From assembly GCA_963710735.1 (NCBI GenBank), contig CAVQBN010000018.1, forward strand, positions 1-64,000: a stretch of 64,000 nt of DNA, read 5' to 3'. Positions within the stretch are counted from its first letter, which is position 1. Each line of letters begins with the position of its first letter. A program made the position numbers and the translations under genes. The notes beneath the pieces were generated by a model, which worked only from the letters and a program-made list of their open reading frames with translations, was not told where the DNA came from and did not search any database. The DNA comes from FEN-1297 sp963710735. GTDB taxonomy: Bacteria; Bacteroidota; Ignavibacteria; Ignavibacteriales; Ignavibacteriaceae. This document shows, piece after piece, positions 1 through 9,008 of the stretch.

Positions 1-346
1 AGTCGAACCCGCGTCCGAAGCTAAGCACCATAGAACGTCTACACACATAGTCTGTTTTTGTTTTGACTTAATGCTACCAGACAGACAAGGATCGCATTAA
101 GCCTGCTCATTAATAAATTTGCTTCATCCATAAGAGCGATAGAATCGGCTATCATACCTAAACGACGTTCAACTGAATACCGGTATGAGAGCAGTCAGTG
201 AACGGCTACTTTTTTTTAATTAAGCAGCGAGGGCGTAATTAGATTCGCCAGTTATATTTTTGTTCCCAATTCTTTTACGTGTACTCGGGGAACACGATGC
301 GCAGTCCTACGTCTCTTCAACCCCGTCGAAACCAAAGTTCACCCCC
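1..346 (-). ncRNA. ssrA: tmRNA (ssrA), 3' end cut off by window edge
   Basis: Transfer-messenger RNA, which rescues stalled ribosomes and tags the unfinished protein for proteolysis. Read on the minus strand, the 5' end begins GGGGGUGAACUUUGGUUUCGACGG-like (positions 346 downward), the typical tmRNA acceptor/D-arm start. The T-arm GGGUUCGACU lies at positions 1-10, so only the last few bases of the acceptor stem and CCA are missing. The tag reading frame runs from 249 down to 223 and encodes GESNYALAA followed by UAA (220-222). The NYALAA ending matches Bacteroides-type tags. The resume codon is inferred to be GGC; the exact 5' end is approximate. Confidence 0.95.
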
Positions 347-403
347 GGGATTTTAATAACTCAATATTAGAAAGAACAACTATACGTATTATACAACAAT
401 TTT

Positions 404-955
404 TTATTTATTGTTCCATTTTGTGTCCGGAATTCCGGCAGCTTTGTTCTCATAACGTGCAAGCACAAAAAATAAATCCGACAGCCGGTTAAGATATACT
501 AAAATATTTTCACTGATTTGTTCAGTACTGCTTAACTTTACAACTCTTCTTTCCGCACGTCTGCAAATTGATCTGCAAACATGAAGCAATGCAGTTGATT
601 TTGAACCTCCGGGTAAGATAAAATTTTTCAACGGCTCCAGTTTTTCTTCAAAATAATCTATAGCTTTTTCGGCATCAATATAAAATTTTTCCGGTACGCG
701 GACTATTTTCAATTTCTTATTCTTTTCGATATCCGGCGTTGCAAGATCAGAGCCTAGTGTAAATAATTCGTTTTGAATTTTCTCAAGAAGTTTTTTCACT
801 TCTTTATCAAAAGATTCTGTAATCGCCAGGCCTATAAAAGAATTAAGCTCATCAATTGTACCATAGGCTTCTATTCTTTCAGAATTTTTTGAAACTCTTG
901 TCCCTCCGAATAATCCTGTTTCTCCTTTATCTCCGGTTTTAGTATAAATTTTCAT
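404..955 (-). CDS. PduO-type ATP:cob(I)alamin adenosyltransferase
   Basis: 183 aa, the usual length for a PduO/MMAB-type enzyme. These enzymes transfer adenosine from ATP to cob(I)alamin in the cytoplasm to make coenzyme B12. The N-terminal ATP-binding motif TKTGDKGETGLFGG lies at residues 5-18, and the conserved helix CRRAERR at 131-137 is followed by YLNRLSDLFFVLAR at about 154-166, all family hallmarks. Its ATG overlaps the stop of the upstream ygfZ-like gene by 4 bp (ATGA), so the two are almost certainly co-transcribed. No cobalamin riboswitch was recognised upstream. Which B12-dependent enzyme it serves is not evident from this window. Confidence 0.95.
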   Translation of the reverse strand: MKIYTKTGDKGETGLFGGTRVSKNSERIEAYGTIDELNSFIGLAITESFDKEVKKLLEKIQNELFTLGSDLATPDIEKNKKLKIVRVPEKFYIDAEKAIDYFEEKLEPLKNFILPGGSKSTALLHVCRSICRRAERRVVKLSSTEQISENILVYLNRLSDLFFVLARYENKAAGIPDTKWNNK

Positions 956-2055
956 TTTTTAAAGGGGAGGTTTTCAACAGTAACTTTTAATTTTTTATCG
1001 TTTCCGTTTTGGGCTATCAGTTCAGTGCCTTTTTCAATATAGGGTTTTCTTACATACGCAAGACCGACAAATTTCTTACATCTTGGAGAATATACAACTG
1101 ATGTTACAGTTCCTGCATCTTTCCCATCATTATCGTATAAAGATAATTGGCCATTTGGTTCAATTGATTCTTCAAAAGTAAGACCTTTTAAATTTTTTTG
1201 TACCTTATCATAAGTGTCAAGTCTTGCTATCACTTCTTGTCCAATATAACAGCCTTTTGTAAAACTCACCAAATTCAGCAGTCCGGCTTCATGCGGATTA
1301 AATTGATCATTTACTTCATTTGGCGCAGTTGGAATTCCCTGAACAATCCGATAATAATTGTATGCTTCTTCTCCTACAAGGTTAAAATCAAATATGTCTT
1401 TATTATTTAGCATCATCTTAATCAGCTCAACTCCATTATTTTGATCAGCAAGTATCCAATATTTTAAGTGGCCAAAATTGTCTTTCATTTTAATTAAGAA
1501 AAACATTATGCCGTCTGTGCGAATTGATCTGAATCTATCAACTCCGATTTCGTTAACCACATTTCCGCAAATTAATGTTATAAAGGAATCTGTTTGCGGT
1601 CCAAGCAATTCCAACAGAATATATTTATCACCCGGTTTGCTTAACTTTACATCATCGGTTATAATATATTTTTCAATCCACTTCATTATCTTGTCACCGT
1701 GTTCATTACTTCCTATTAATAGTTGATAATCTCCGAAGTTCATTAACAGAGAAGTATCAATAATTCTTCCCTTTTCATTTGTAAAGATTGTATGCGCTAC
1801 TGCTCCTTCCGGTGTTTCTTTCAATACATTAGTTGATATTCTGTGCAGAAAATCTAAAACATCTTTCCCGCTTAATTCAAGGATACCCGAGTCGGAAATA
1901 TCTCTTAAGGCTGCACCATTAAATAATGAATTTATTTCAGATTCAGTTGAGTCGAAAGATTTTATAATCCTCCTTTCGTCAACAGTTTCAGAATTATATC
2001 CCAGGCTTTCAAAAAATTTTACAAGCGGGGTTGTTTCTAACTCAATCCCTGACAT
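952..2055 (-). CDS. ygfZ: YgfZ/GcvT-like folate-binding protein
   Basis: 367 aa protein of the aminomethyltransferase-fold YgfZ family. Members bind tetrahydrofolate and support repair or assembly of certain iron-sulfur enzymes, including the tRNA-methylthio MiaB type. The diagnostic motif KGCYIGQEVIAR is at residues 267-278 and includes the conserved cysteine. An N-terminal GcvT-like region (about 45-160, including a DISDSGILELSGKDVLDFLHR-like stretch) supports the fold. True GcvT lacks the KGCYxGQE motif, so glycine cleavage T protein is unlikely. The gene precedes and overlaps the cobalamin adenosyltransferase by 4 bp. Confidence 0.9.
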   Translation of the reverse strand: MSGIELETTPLVKFFESLGYNSETVDERRIIKSFDSTESEINSLFNGAALRDISDSGILELSGKDVLDFLHRISTNVLKETPEGAVAHTIFTNEKGRIIDTSLLMNFGDYQLLIGSNEHGDKIMKWIEKYIITDDVKLSKPGDKYILLELLGPQTDSFITLICGNVVNEIGVDRFRSIRTDGIMFFLIKMKDNFGHLKYWILADQNNGVELIKMMLNNKDIFDFNLVGEEAYNYYRIVQGIPTAPNEVNDQFNPHEAGLLNLVSFTKGCYIGQEVIARLDTYDKVQKNLKGLTFEESIEPNGQLSLYDNDGKDAGTVTSVVYSPRCKKFVGLAYVRKPYIEKGTELIAQNGNDKKLKVTVENLPFKK

Positions 2056-2254
2056 CTTTCTCCTTCATGTTGTGTAAATTACTTTCAAAAAATTCAGTAT
2101 GTCATACAAATTAAAAAACTAGATTTACCTTAACAATACAATTATAATTGAGCAGCGGATATTTTTAAATTCGAATGGATATCCTATAGTAAAATTAAAA
2201 TAATTTCCGTTAAAAAATAATTTTAAAAATTACATCCTAAAGATAAGAAAAAAA

Positions 2255-3109
2255 TTAATAAGGACGGGTCTGCTGATGATTTCTTGTGTTAACGTAAAGA
2301 GAGTCTTTATTATCCCAAACAAATGCAACCGAATCTTTCTCGTATATCTTTTTCGAAAAATTATAATAAAGGAACTCATAATAGTCAGGATATCTATCAT
2401 TATTTACATTTGCAAGGGTACGCTTAAAATCAATTCCCTTGTACGTCATTAATAAATGCGGTTTTTCAGTAAGTCCTTTTATTAGAAAGTAGTTATAGTC
2501 GATATGGCCAATTTCCAGTGCGTCTAAAAAATCAATCTTTACGTAAGGAGTATGGTTATAGCTCCATTTTTTCAATTCAATACTATTGAACCCTCCGTGG
2601 GATGGTATCGGATCTTCCCAAACTTTCGTAAAAGTTCCCCTTTCGCATTTAAATAAGGTTAAGTAAAAAAATGCTGTCCCCAGTTTTGTGCTGTCAAGAT
2701 TTATAAAGCTCTCTTTATAACCCACTAAGTTTTTAGGTTCAACCGATCTTTCGCCGGGTTTGGATCTTACAATAACGGCAAAAATATACTTTTGATTATC
2801 TTTTGTTAAGTATATTACTGCAGGTTTCGGTACATTATATGTTAAGGTCTTATCGAAATCTACTAGGTAAGTTCCGTGGGGGTAATTACGGAGTACGTAA
2901 GCCAATAAGGACAGAGTATCATACGGGGTTCTTTGTTTTGCCTGACTTTCTTTAATTTGCAGATTGTAATTTCGTATGTCTTCTTCTTTATTTGGTGAAT
3001 ATGCAGCTTCTTCCCCCCTTGTTTTAGTTTCTTTTTTTTCATATTTATTGCATGAATAAAATAATACCGAGATAACTAATAATATTAAAAAAAGAATCTG
3101 CTTTTTCAT
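2255..3109 (-). CDS. Hypothetical lipoprotein
   Basis: 284 aa. The N-terminus is a hydrophobic signal (residues 4-17) ending in FYSC with Cys20, consistent with a signal peptidase II lipobox, so it is probably anchored in the envelope. Residues 22-60 are charged and lysine/glutamate-rich, then the chain becomes a mixed soluble domain with many aromatic residues and no motif I can assign. It stands alone, with about 200 bp on either side and no overlapping neighbour. Function unknown. Confidence 0.75.
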   Translation of the reverse strand: MKKQILFLILLVISVLFYSCNKYEKKETKTRGEEAAYSPNKEEDIRNYNLQIKESQAKQRTPYDTLSLLAYVLRNYPHGTYLVDFDKTLTYNVPKPAVIYLTKDNQKYIFAVIVRSKPGERSVEPKNLVGYKESFINLDSTKLGTAFFYLTLFKCERGTFTKVWEDPIPSHGGFNSIELKKWSYNHTPYVKIDFLDALEIGHIDYNYFLIKGLTEKPHLLMTYKGIDFKRTLANVNNDRYPDYYEFLYYNFSKKIYEKDSVAFVWDNKDSLYVNTRNHQQTRPY

Positions 3110-3300
3110 TTTGAAATTTATGTTGAAATAAAAATTATTAGATTAAAGGCCAACATCAATTTCTTAAAATCTCCATTAATTTGGCTGATAACATTCATTA
3201 ATTAAAATTATTTAAACAGCCTTTTTACAAAAAGAATTAACTAAGTTCAATAAAAGTCATTAGAATAGAATTTTAAATTTAATCTAAGATTAAGACATAC

Positions 3301-4664
3301 TTAAATTGAAAATTCCTTAATAAAATAAGCCGAACTCATAATACCAAGCTGAAAATGTTTTAAATTAAAATGTTCATTTGGAGAATGAAGATTTTCAGAA
3401 TTCAATCCTAATCCCATAAGTACTGCAGGCGCCTTTAATTTTTTTGAAAATACGCTGATTATTGGTATCGAACCGCCTTCTCTCATAAATACAATTTTTC
3501 TTCCGAAAGCTTTTTCCATTGATTTAGCAGCGGCTATAGTTGCAGGATTATCCAAGGGAATTAAAACAGGCTGTCCGCCGTGTAAACTTGAAACTTTTAC
3601 CTTAACAGATTTTGGTGTAATAGATTTGAAATATTTTGTAAACAATTTTGCTATTTTATTAGGATCCTGATTAGATACAAGCCTCATACTTATTTTTGCA
3701 GCTGCTTTTGAAGGAATTATGGTCTTGGCTCCTTTTTCAGTAAATCCGCCTATAATGCCATTACAATCCAAAGTTGGCCGTGCCCAAATTCTTTCTAATG
3801 TTGAATATCCTTTTTCCCCTTCCAATCCGGAGACACCTAACTCTTTAGAAAATTTTTTATCAGAAAATTTTAAACTCTTAATATTATCTTTTTCTTTTTT
3901 GGTTAATTTTAAAACATCATCATAAAAATGCGGAATTGTAATCCTTCCGTTTTTATCATGCAGTTTAGATATAAGGTCAGCCAATATATTAACAGGATTC
4001 CCCACAGCACCGCCAAAAGAGCCTGAATGTAAATCTCTTTTAGGACCGGTTAATTCAACTTCCATATATGTCAGTCCACGCAAACCGTAAGTTAATGTGG
4101 GAACACCTTCGTCGTACAACGCAGTATCGGAAATTAATACAGCATCACATTTTAATAACTCAGAATTATTATTTATGAAAATTTCCAGATTTGAACTTCC
4201 GATTTCTTCTTCACCCTCTATTAAAAATTTTACATTTAACGGCAGGCTTCCTTCCATTTTAAAGAATGCTTCAACACTTTTAATATGCATGTACATTTGC
4301 CCTTTATCGTCGGTTGCTCCGCGGGCAAAAATTTTCCCGTCTTTTACAATTGGTTCAAATGGAGGGTTATTCCAAAGCTCAATAGGATCAACAGGCTGAA
4401 CATCATAATGACCATATATTAGAACAGTAGGCTTTCCTGGAGCGCCTAACCATTCTCCGTACACTAACGGATGCCCTTCCGTTTAAAAATCTCGACATGA
4501 CTCATCCCCGCAATTTTTAGTTTCTCCTTAACAAATTCTGCCGCTCTTTCAATATCGATCTTATTTTCAGGTGTAGTACTGATGCTTGGAATCTTTAAGA
4601 ATTCTTTTAGTTCTTCAACATAATTTGACTGATTATTTCTGATGTAGTCGATTATATCTTGCAA
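3301..4664 (-). pseudogene. M20-family dipeptidase, interrupted by a one-base frameshift
   Basis: Zinc peptidase of the M20/ArgE/CPG2 family, probably a cytosolic dipeptidase. The first 61 residues are in one frame (4664 to about 4482) and the remaining 387 in another (4464-3301). The second frame read upstream gives EGHPL before VYGEWLGAPG, the normal family sequence, so adding one A to the AAA at 4482-4484 restores a 454-residue protein (1364+1 bases is divisible by 3). Metal ligands are intact: YGHYDVQP, ARGATDDKG, EGEEEIGS, ISDTA and a final NLHSPNE. In the sequence as given, the N-terminal frame stops at a TAG that overlaps a GTG (TAGTG). Sequence error and true inactivation both remain possible. 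Confidence 0.85.
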
Positions 4665-5069
4665 GGGGTGACTCCTTATTATTTTGGTTAAGACTTTATT
4701 ACTAATAAAAAATTTCTTTGGTTAAGATTTGATTAATCGCTAAAACTATTTTTCAATTTATTTGAAGGAACAAACTATTTCTATTGAGTGCAATGTTCTC
4801 AGAAAAAATATTTTACTAAAATATATTAATAAAATATTAATTATTTTAATTAAAAATAAGTAAATACACTCTAATAAAGTACATTAAATCAAATAAAATT
4901 TTAATTCATTTAGTTTATCAATATTATTAAATATTCAGCCTGGAGCCTTTTATAAAATTCTTAGTTAAATAATTCTTAATATGGTTTTAAGCCTATAATA
5001 TCCTGAATATCCATCTAAATGAAGTAAAAAAAAATCAATCCTAAATTTTTGTCCTCTTAAAGGATATGC
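4665..5069. other. Intergenic gap between divergent M20 peptidase and lptF
   Basis: About 400 bp of very AT-rich DNA between divergently transcribed genes. I see no coding frame with recognisable protein features and no RNA gene. The only signal I can suggest is the promoter-like pair at its right end, listed separately. Confidence 0.6.
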
Positions 5070-5098
5070 TTGTTAAACTTTAACCCCTTTTATATATT
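5070..5098 (+). promoter_or_regulatory. Candidate sigma70-like promoter of lptF
   Basis: TTGTTA (5070-5075), a 17-bp spacer and TATATT (5093-5098). The lptF ATG is at 5105, so transcription from this element would begin at or next to the start codon and the message would be essentially leaderless. This is pattern matching in AT-rich DNA and therefore weak. Confidence 0.35.
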
Positions 5099-5104
5099 AA
5101 CTTC

Positions 5105-6481
5105 ATGATTTTATCAAGATATATACTTAAAAGCCACGTTATACCGTTTATTTTTTCAATAATTACACTGATGTGCATTTTTTTGCTTCAGTTTTTAATG
5201 AAATTTGCTGATAGACTGGTTGGAAAAGGACTGGATGTCTGGGTAATTCTTAAGTTGATTGCTTTTAATTTGGCATGGATGGTTGTACTTGTGGTTCCAA
5301 TGGCAACTTTGGTTGCGACACTTATGGCATTCGGAAATATGTCGCAGAATAATGAAATTACTGTTATGAAATCATCTGGAATGAGTTTATATAAGATGAT
5401 GCTCGCTCCTTTTCTTGCAAGTATAGTAGTCGGTTATCTGCTTTTTTTGTTTAACAATGATGTTCTGCCGGACGCTAATCATTCTGCTAAACTGTTAATG
5501 GAAGATATTTCTAGACAAAAACCGACTTTATCATTAGAGCCGGGAGTATTTTCTCAAGAAGTTTCTAATTATGCAATTCTTGTCAGAGCAATTGATAAAA
5601 AGACAAATGAACTGGAAAATGTAGTTATTTATAATTACGCAGATCCATCAAAAATAGATATTATTACTGCAACGAAGGGGAAAATATATTTTTCAAAAAA
5701 CCAGAATAAATTGATAATGGATTTATGGAACGGTGAAATACATGAGTCTAGCACTTCTCAATCTGATTTATACAGAAAAATGATATTTAAAAAACACCGA
5801 ATAACAATGAATGCAGATCAATTTACCTTTCAGCAATCTGCACCTGGCGGTCCTAGGGGGGACCGGGAATTAAGCACTCAGGCTATGCTTACAATTGTCG
5901 ACAGCTTAGATCAAATTAAAAATACTTCTTTAACTAATTTATCCAGGGAAACTAATAAATACCTTCTAGCCGATAGTATAAATCCGTTTGGAAGCACAAG
6001 GCATTTTAAATCAAAAGAAGCTAATTACAATTATTTGCAGGCTTTGGAAAAAATTAAAACCGCCAAGAATATAATATTATCCAGCTACAGAATTGAGGAA
6101 TCTATCCAGGATCAAATAAACTCTTATATGGTTGAAGTACATAAAAAATATGCTTTACCGGTTGCTTGTATTATATTTATTCTAATTGGTGCTCCATTGG
6201 GTGTTATGGTTAGGAAAGGCGGTTTTGGAGTTGCTGCAAGTATCAGTTTATTTTTCTTTGTTATTTATTGGGCATTTCTTATCGCAGGAGAAAAATTAGC
6301 CGATAGAAATGTGATAACCCCTTTTTGGGGAATGTGGTCGGCTAACATATTACTGGGAATTGCTGGAATTTTATTGACTACTAAAACAGTTCAGGAAACA
6401 GTTCAGCTTAACTTTAGTTTTTTGAAAAAATTACTCCCAAAACAATGGAGAAACTTCAGTGAAGAAACAATTGAAGAATAA
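5105..6481 (+). CDS. lptF: LptF/LptG (YjgP/YjgQ) family permease, first copy
   Basis: 458 aa inner-membrane permease of the LPS export machine. With LptB it forms the ABC transporter that extracts lipopolysaccharide from the inner membrane and passes it to LptC/A. The N-terminus has three hydrophobic helices (about 13-35, 55-80 and 100-120), a periplasmic jellyroll-type region in the middle, and three more helices from about 345 to 435, including the family stretch FILIGAPLGVMVRKGGFG. It is directly followed by a second copy of the same family with no gap (stop 6481, next ATG 6482), which is the usual lptF-lptG pairing. The F versus G label rests on gene order. Confidence 0.9.
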   Translation: MILSRYILKSHVIPFIFSIITLMCIFLLQFLMKFADRLVGKGLDVWVILKLIAFNLAWMVVLVVPMATLVATLMAFGNMSQNNEITVMKSSGMSLYKMMLAPFLASIVVGYLLFLFNNDVLPDANHSAKLLMEDISRQKPTLSLEPGVFSQEVSNYAILVRAIDKKTNELENVVIYNYADPSKIDIITATKGKIYFSKNQNKLIMDLWNGEIHESSTSQSDLYRKMIFKKHRITMNADQFTFQQSAPGGPRGDRELSTQAMLTIVDSLDQIKNTSLTNLSRETNKYLLADSINPFGSTRHFKSKEANYNYLQALEKIKTAKNIILSSYRIEESIQDQINSYMVEVHKKYALPVACIIFILIGAPLGVMVRKGGFGVAASISLFFFVIYWAFLIAGEKLADRNVITPFWGMWSANILLGIAGILLTTKTVQETVQLNFSFLKKLLPKQWRNFSEETIEE

Positions 6482-7565
6482 ATGAAAATACTCGATAAAT
6501 ATCTTATTAAACAATTTTTACAAACCATTATTTTCAGTCTTGTAGCATTCACGCTTATTTTTGTTATTATCAACATGGTTGAGAACATAGGCGGGTTTCT
6601 CGATCAGAATGTACCTCTTCTAATTATACTTCATTACTATGCAGTTTTCAGCCCGGATATAATAAAACTGATGACTCCTGTCGCCGTACTGTTTGCAGCA
6701 TTGTTCACTGCAGGAAAAGCATCAAATCTAAGTGAACTTACTGCAATAAAAGCCAGCGGTGTAAGTTTATATAGATTCATGCTGCCTTTTATTATTACAA
6801 CAATTTTCATCAGTATTTTTTCGATTTATTTTTCCGGTTATGTTGTTCCTATGGCAAATAAAACCAAAGAAAATCTTCAAAGGGAATATTTAAATTCCGG
6901 ATCGAGTTATTTTGGAAGCAATATTTTTTTCCAGGATACTAAAACCAGAATTGTCAGCATTTCTTTTTTTGATAACAATAGAAATGAAGCAATCAGGGTA
7001 AGCATAGAGCAATTCGATAAAAAAGATCTTATTAAAATGGTATCAAGGATTGATGCTTCAAGTATGGTTTTTGATACACTTAGCCATGATTGGATTGCCA
7101 AAAACGGATCAGAGCGGACTTTTGAAAGTAATAGACAAACTGTCAGAGTATTTTAAAACTCTTAAATTGAATTATTTAAATTTTACTCCGCACGACTTAG
7201 CTTCAAAACAGGAAAAGCCTGACGAAATGAATTTAACGGAATTAAAAAAATTGGTCGAAACACAAAAGCTTGCCGGTAATGATCCGACTAGTACTTTAAT
7301 AGAATATTATTCAAGATTTTCTTTACCGATGGCAAGCATAATTGTAGTGCTTTTTGGTTTGCCAATCTCTGCAAATAAAAGAAGAGGCGGACTGGCTGTT
7401 CAAGTAGGTGTGAATATTCTTATAACTTTTATTTACCTTGTATTCATGCAAGTAAGCCTGGCTTTCGGAAAGAATGGTGCTTTAAGCCCAATATTAACAG
7501 CATGGTCAGCAAATTTAATTTTTTTAGCGGCTGCGCTAATTAACATTCCAAGAGTAAAACAATGA
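6482..7565 (+). pseudogene. lptG: LptG-type permease, interrupted by a one-base frameshift
   Basis: Second YjgP/YjgQ permease of LPS export. The first frame covers residues 1-224, with the N-terminal helices and periplasmic domain, and stops at 7154-7156. The C-terminal part, with the helices containing VVLFGLPISANKRRGG, continues in the +1 frame. Removing one T from the TTTT at 7151-7154 joins them as VFKTLKLNYLNFTPHDL and gives about 360 residues (1083 bases), the normal family length. The family motif FTPHDL follows directly. LptG is normally essential in LPS-making bacteria, so a real null is unlikely unless a second copy exists; recoding or a sequence error is more likely. Confidence 0.88.
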
Positions 7566-7566
7566 A

Positions 7567-8985
7567 TTAAAATTTCCAAACTGAGTCTAAAGCTATCGAG
7601 AAGTATTTCCCTTTCTCCGGGACTAGAAGGGACTGAAGATCCAAAGTGCCGATATTAAATTCAAGAAATCCTGTGTCAACTCCCAGTCCCAATCCCCAGT
7701 GAAAACCAAGAAGTCCGCCGAAAGAAAAACCGGTTCTTATATATGGAATCCAATCCATCGGCTTCCATTCTGTACCGAATGAAAATCTTGGATTTAAACT
7801 GTTGCCCGGTTCATCGTTTAATCCCTGGTTATAATCAAATGCGAATAGAAATGTGCCCGGAAATTTATTCTTATTTATATTCAGGAAATATGAGGCTCCG
7901 AATCTTACAACTGTTGGTAAACTTGTAACAAAATTTCCAGTGCTATCTTTGGATTCAGTAAATTTATTTTTTAAAGAATCGAGAACGTCCGGCTGTGATA
8001 GATCGGTAACTGAATATTGGCCTGTATAATAAATTAATGCAGTATTCTCTTTCCAATTTATTTTACCGATGTCCGTTACTGATAAGGAAATATTCCAGAC
8101 TTTATTTAATGAAGTGTTTACACCGATATCCAATCCGTATCCAGTACCTGTTGGACTTGGAAATAAACTACCTTTTACAGATTTGCCTGAACTATCCGAA
8201 CTATATGTAAACCCGAGATTATTTGAGAATGCACCGACAATTTGATTATTAGCATATAAATTTATCTGACTATTATTGTCAGTCTGTAGATAAGAATTAA
8301 TATCTTCATTTCTTATATAATAGAATCCATTAACGAGTTTAAAAGAAATTCCCGCATATAATCTATTTGATGATTTTGAATCCCAGCTTAAAAGTTCTCT
8401 TGCATAGGACAAAGAATATTCTCTTATCCACCATGATTTAACCGAAGCATCATTAATATTATATGTTTGGTTGATTTGGTTTCCATTAAGAATTAAATCC
8501 GCAATTCCATGTGGAAACCGGAATTCGCCTTCGATAAAATCTTTCATTGCAACAGCAAAAGCTCCCACATTCTTATTTGTATTATAGGTAAATGAAAAAA
8601 GATTTACAGATGCATTTGTATAAACTAATCCACCGTTTTCAAAAAGGGAATTCAAATTTTGCTTATCATTTTCATTTAAGATTCTTGGCTGTCCATCAAC
8701 TTTGCCGAAGTAATAATTTAGATTTTCAAGATTAAAAAAATTTGTACCGGTGCCAAGAGAAAGGAAAGGAATAGGAAGAACTGTATTAAACTCTAAAGAA
8801 TAGTCTTCATTTATTGCAATGTTGGAAGGATTTATTCCAATTGCAAAAACGCTGTTTGAAATCGCATTATAAGTTTTGCCCATTCCCATACTTCTTGCAT
8901 CGGCAGAGCCCAATGATCCCAACTGCGCCCAGGAAATTCCATAACATTGAATTATTAAAACCGGTATAAAAAATATTCTTTTCAA
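7567..8985 (-). CDS. Outer-membrane beta-barrel-like protein (DUF5723-like)
   Basis: 472 aa with a signal peptide (residues 1-20, cleavage near SWAQ). The start, LGSLGSADARSMGMGKTYNAISNSVFAIGINPSNIA, is the pattern of FadL/PorV-like and DUF5723 barrels. Alternating hydrophobic/polar strands continue to a C-terminal aromatic residue (WKF), as expected for an outer-membrane barrel. It starts 23 bp after the stop of the upstream 525-aa gene and is probably co-transcribed with it. Assignment to DUF5723 is from memory of the pattern and is tentative; the substrate is unknown. Confidence 0.7.
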   Translation of the reverse strand: MKRIFFIPVLIIQCYGISWAQLGSLGSADARSMGMGKTYNAISNSVFAIGINPSNIAINEDYSLEFNTVLPIPFLSLGTGTNFFNLENLNYYFGKVDGQPRILNENDKQNLNSLFENGGLVYTNASVNLFSFTYNTNKNVGAFAVAMKDFIEGEFRFPHGIADLILNGNQINQTYNINDASVKSWWIREYSLSYARELLSWDSKSSNRLYAGISFKLVNGFYYIRNEDINSYLQTDNNSQINLYANNQIVGAFSNNLGFTYSSDSSGKSVKGSLFPSPTGTGYGLDIGVNTSLNKVWNISLSVTDIGKINWKENTALIYYTGQYSVTDLSQPDVLDSLKNKFTESKDSTGNFVTSLPTVVRFGASYFLNINKNKFPGTFLFAFDYNQGLNDEPGNSLNPRFSFGTEWKPMDWIPYIRTGFSFGGLLGFHWGLGLGVDTGFLEFNIGTLDLQSLLVPEKGKYFSIALDSVWKF

Positions 8986-9008
8986 AATAGAATTGCCTTT
9001 TCTTAAGA

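Noticed and set aside
4464..4490. Programmed -1 frameshift in the M20 peptidase
   Set aside because: The zero-frame codons UUU-AAA do not form an X-XXY-YYZ heptamer, because Lys-tRNA cannot re-pair on UAA after a -1 slip; a missing base in the sequence is a better explanation.
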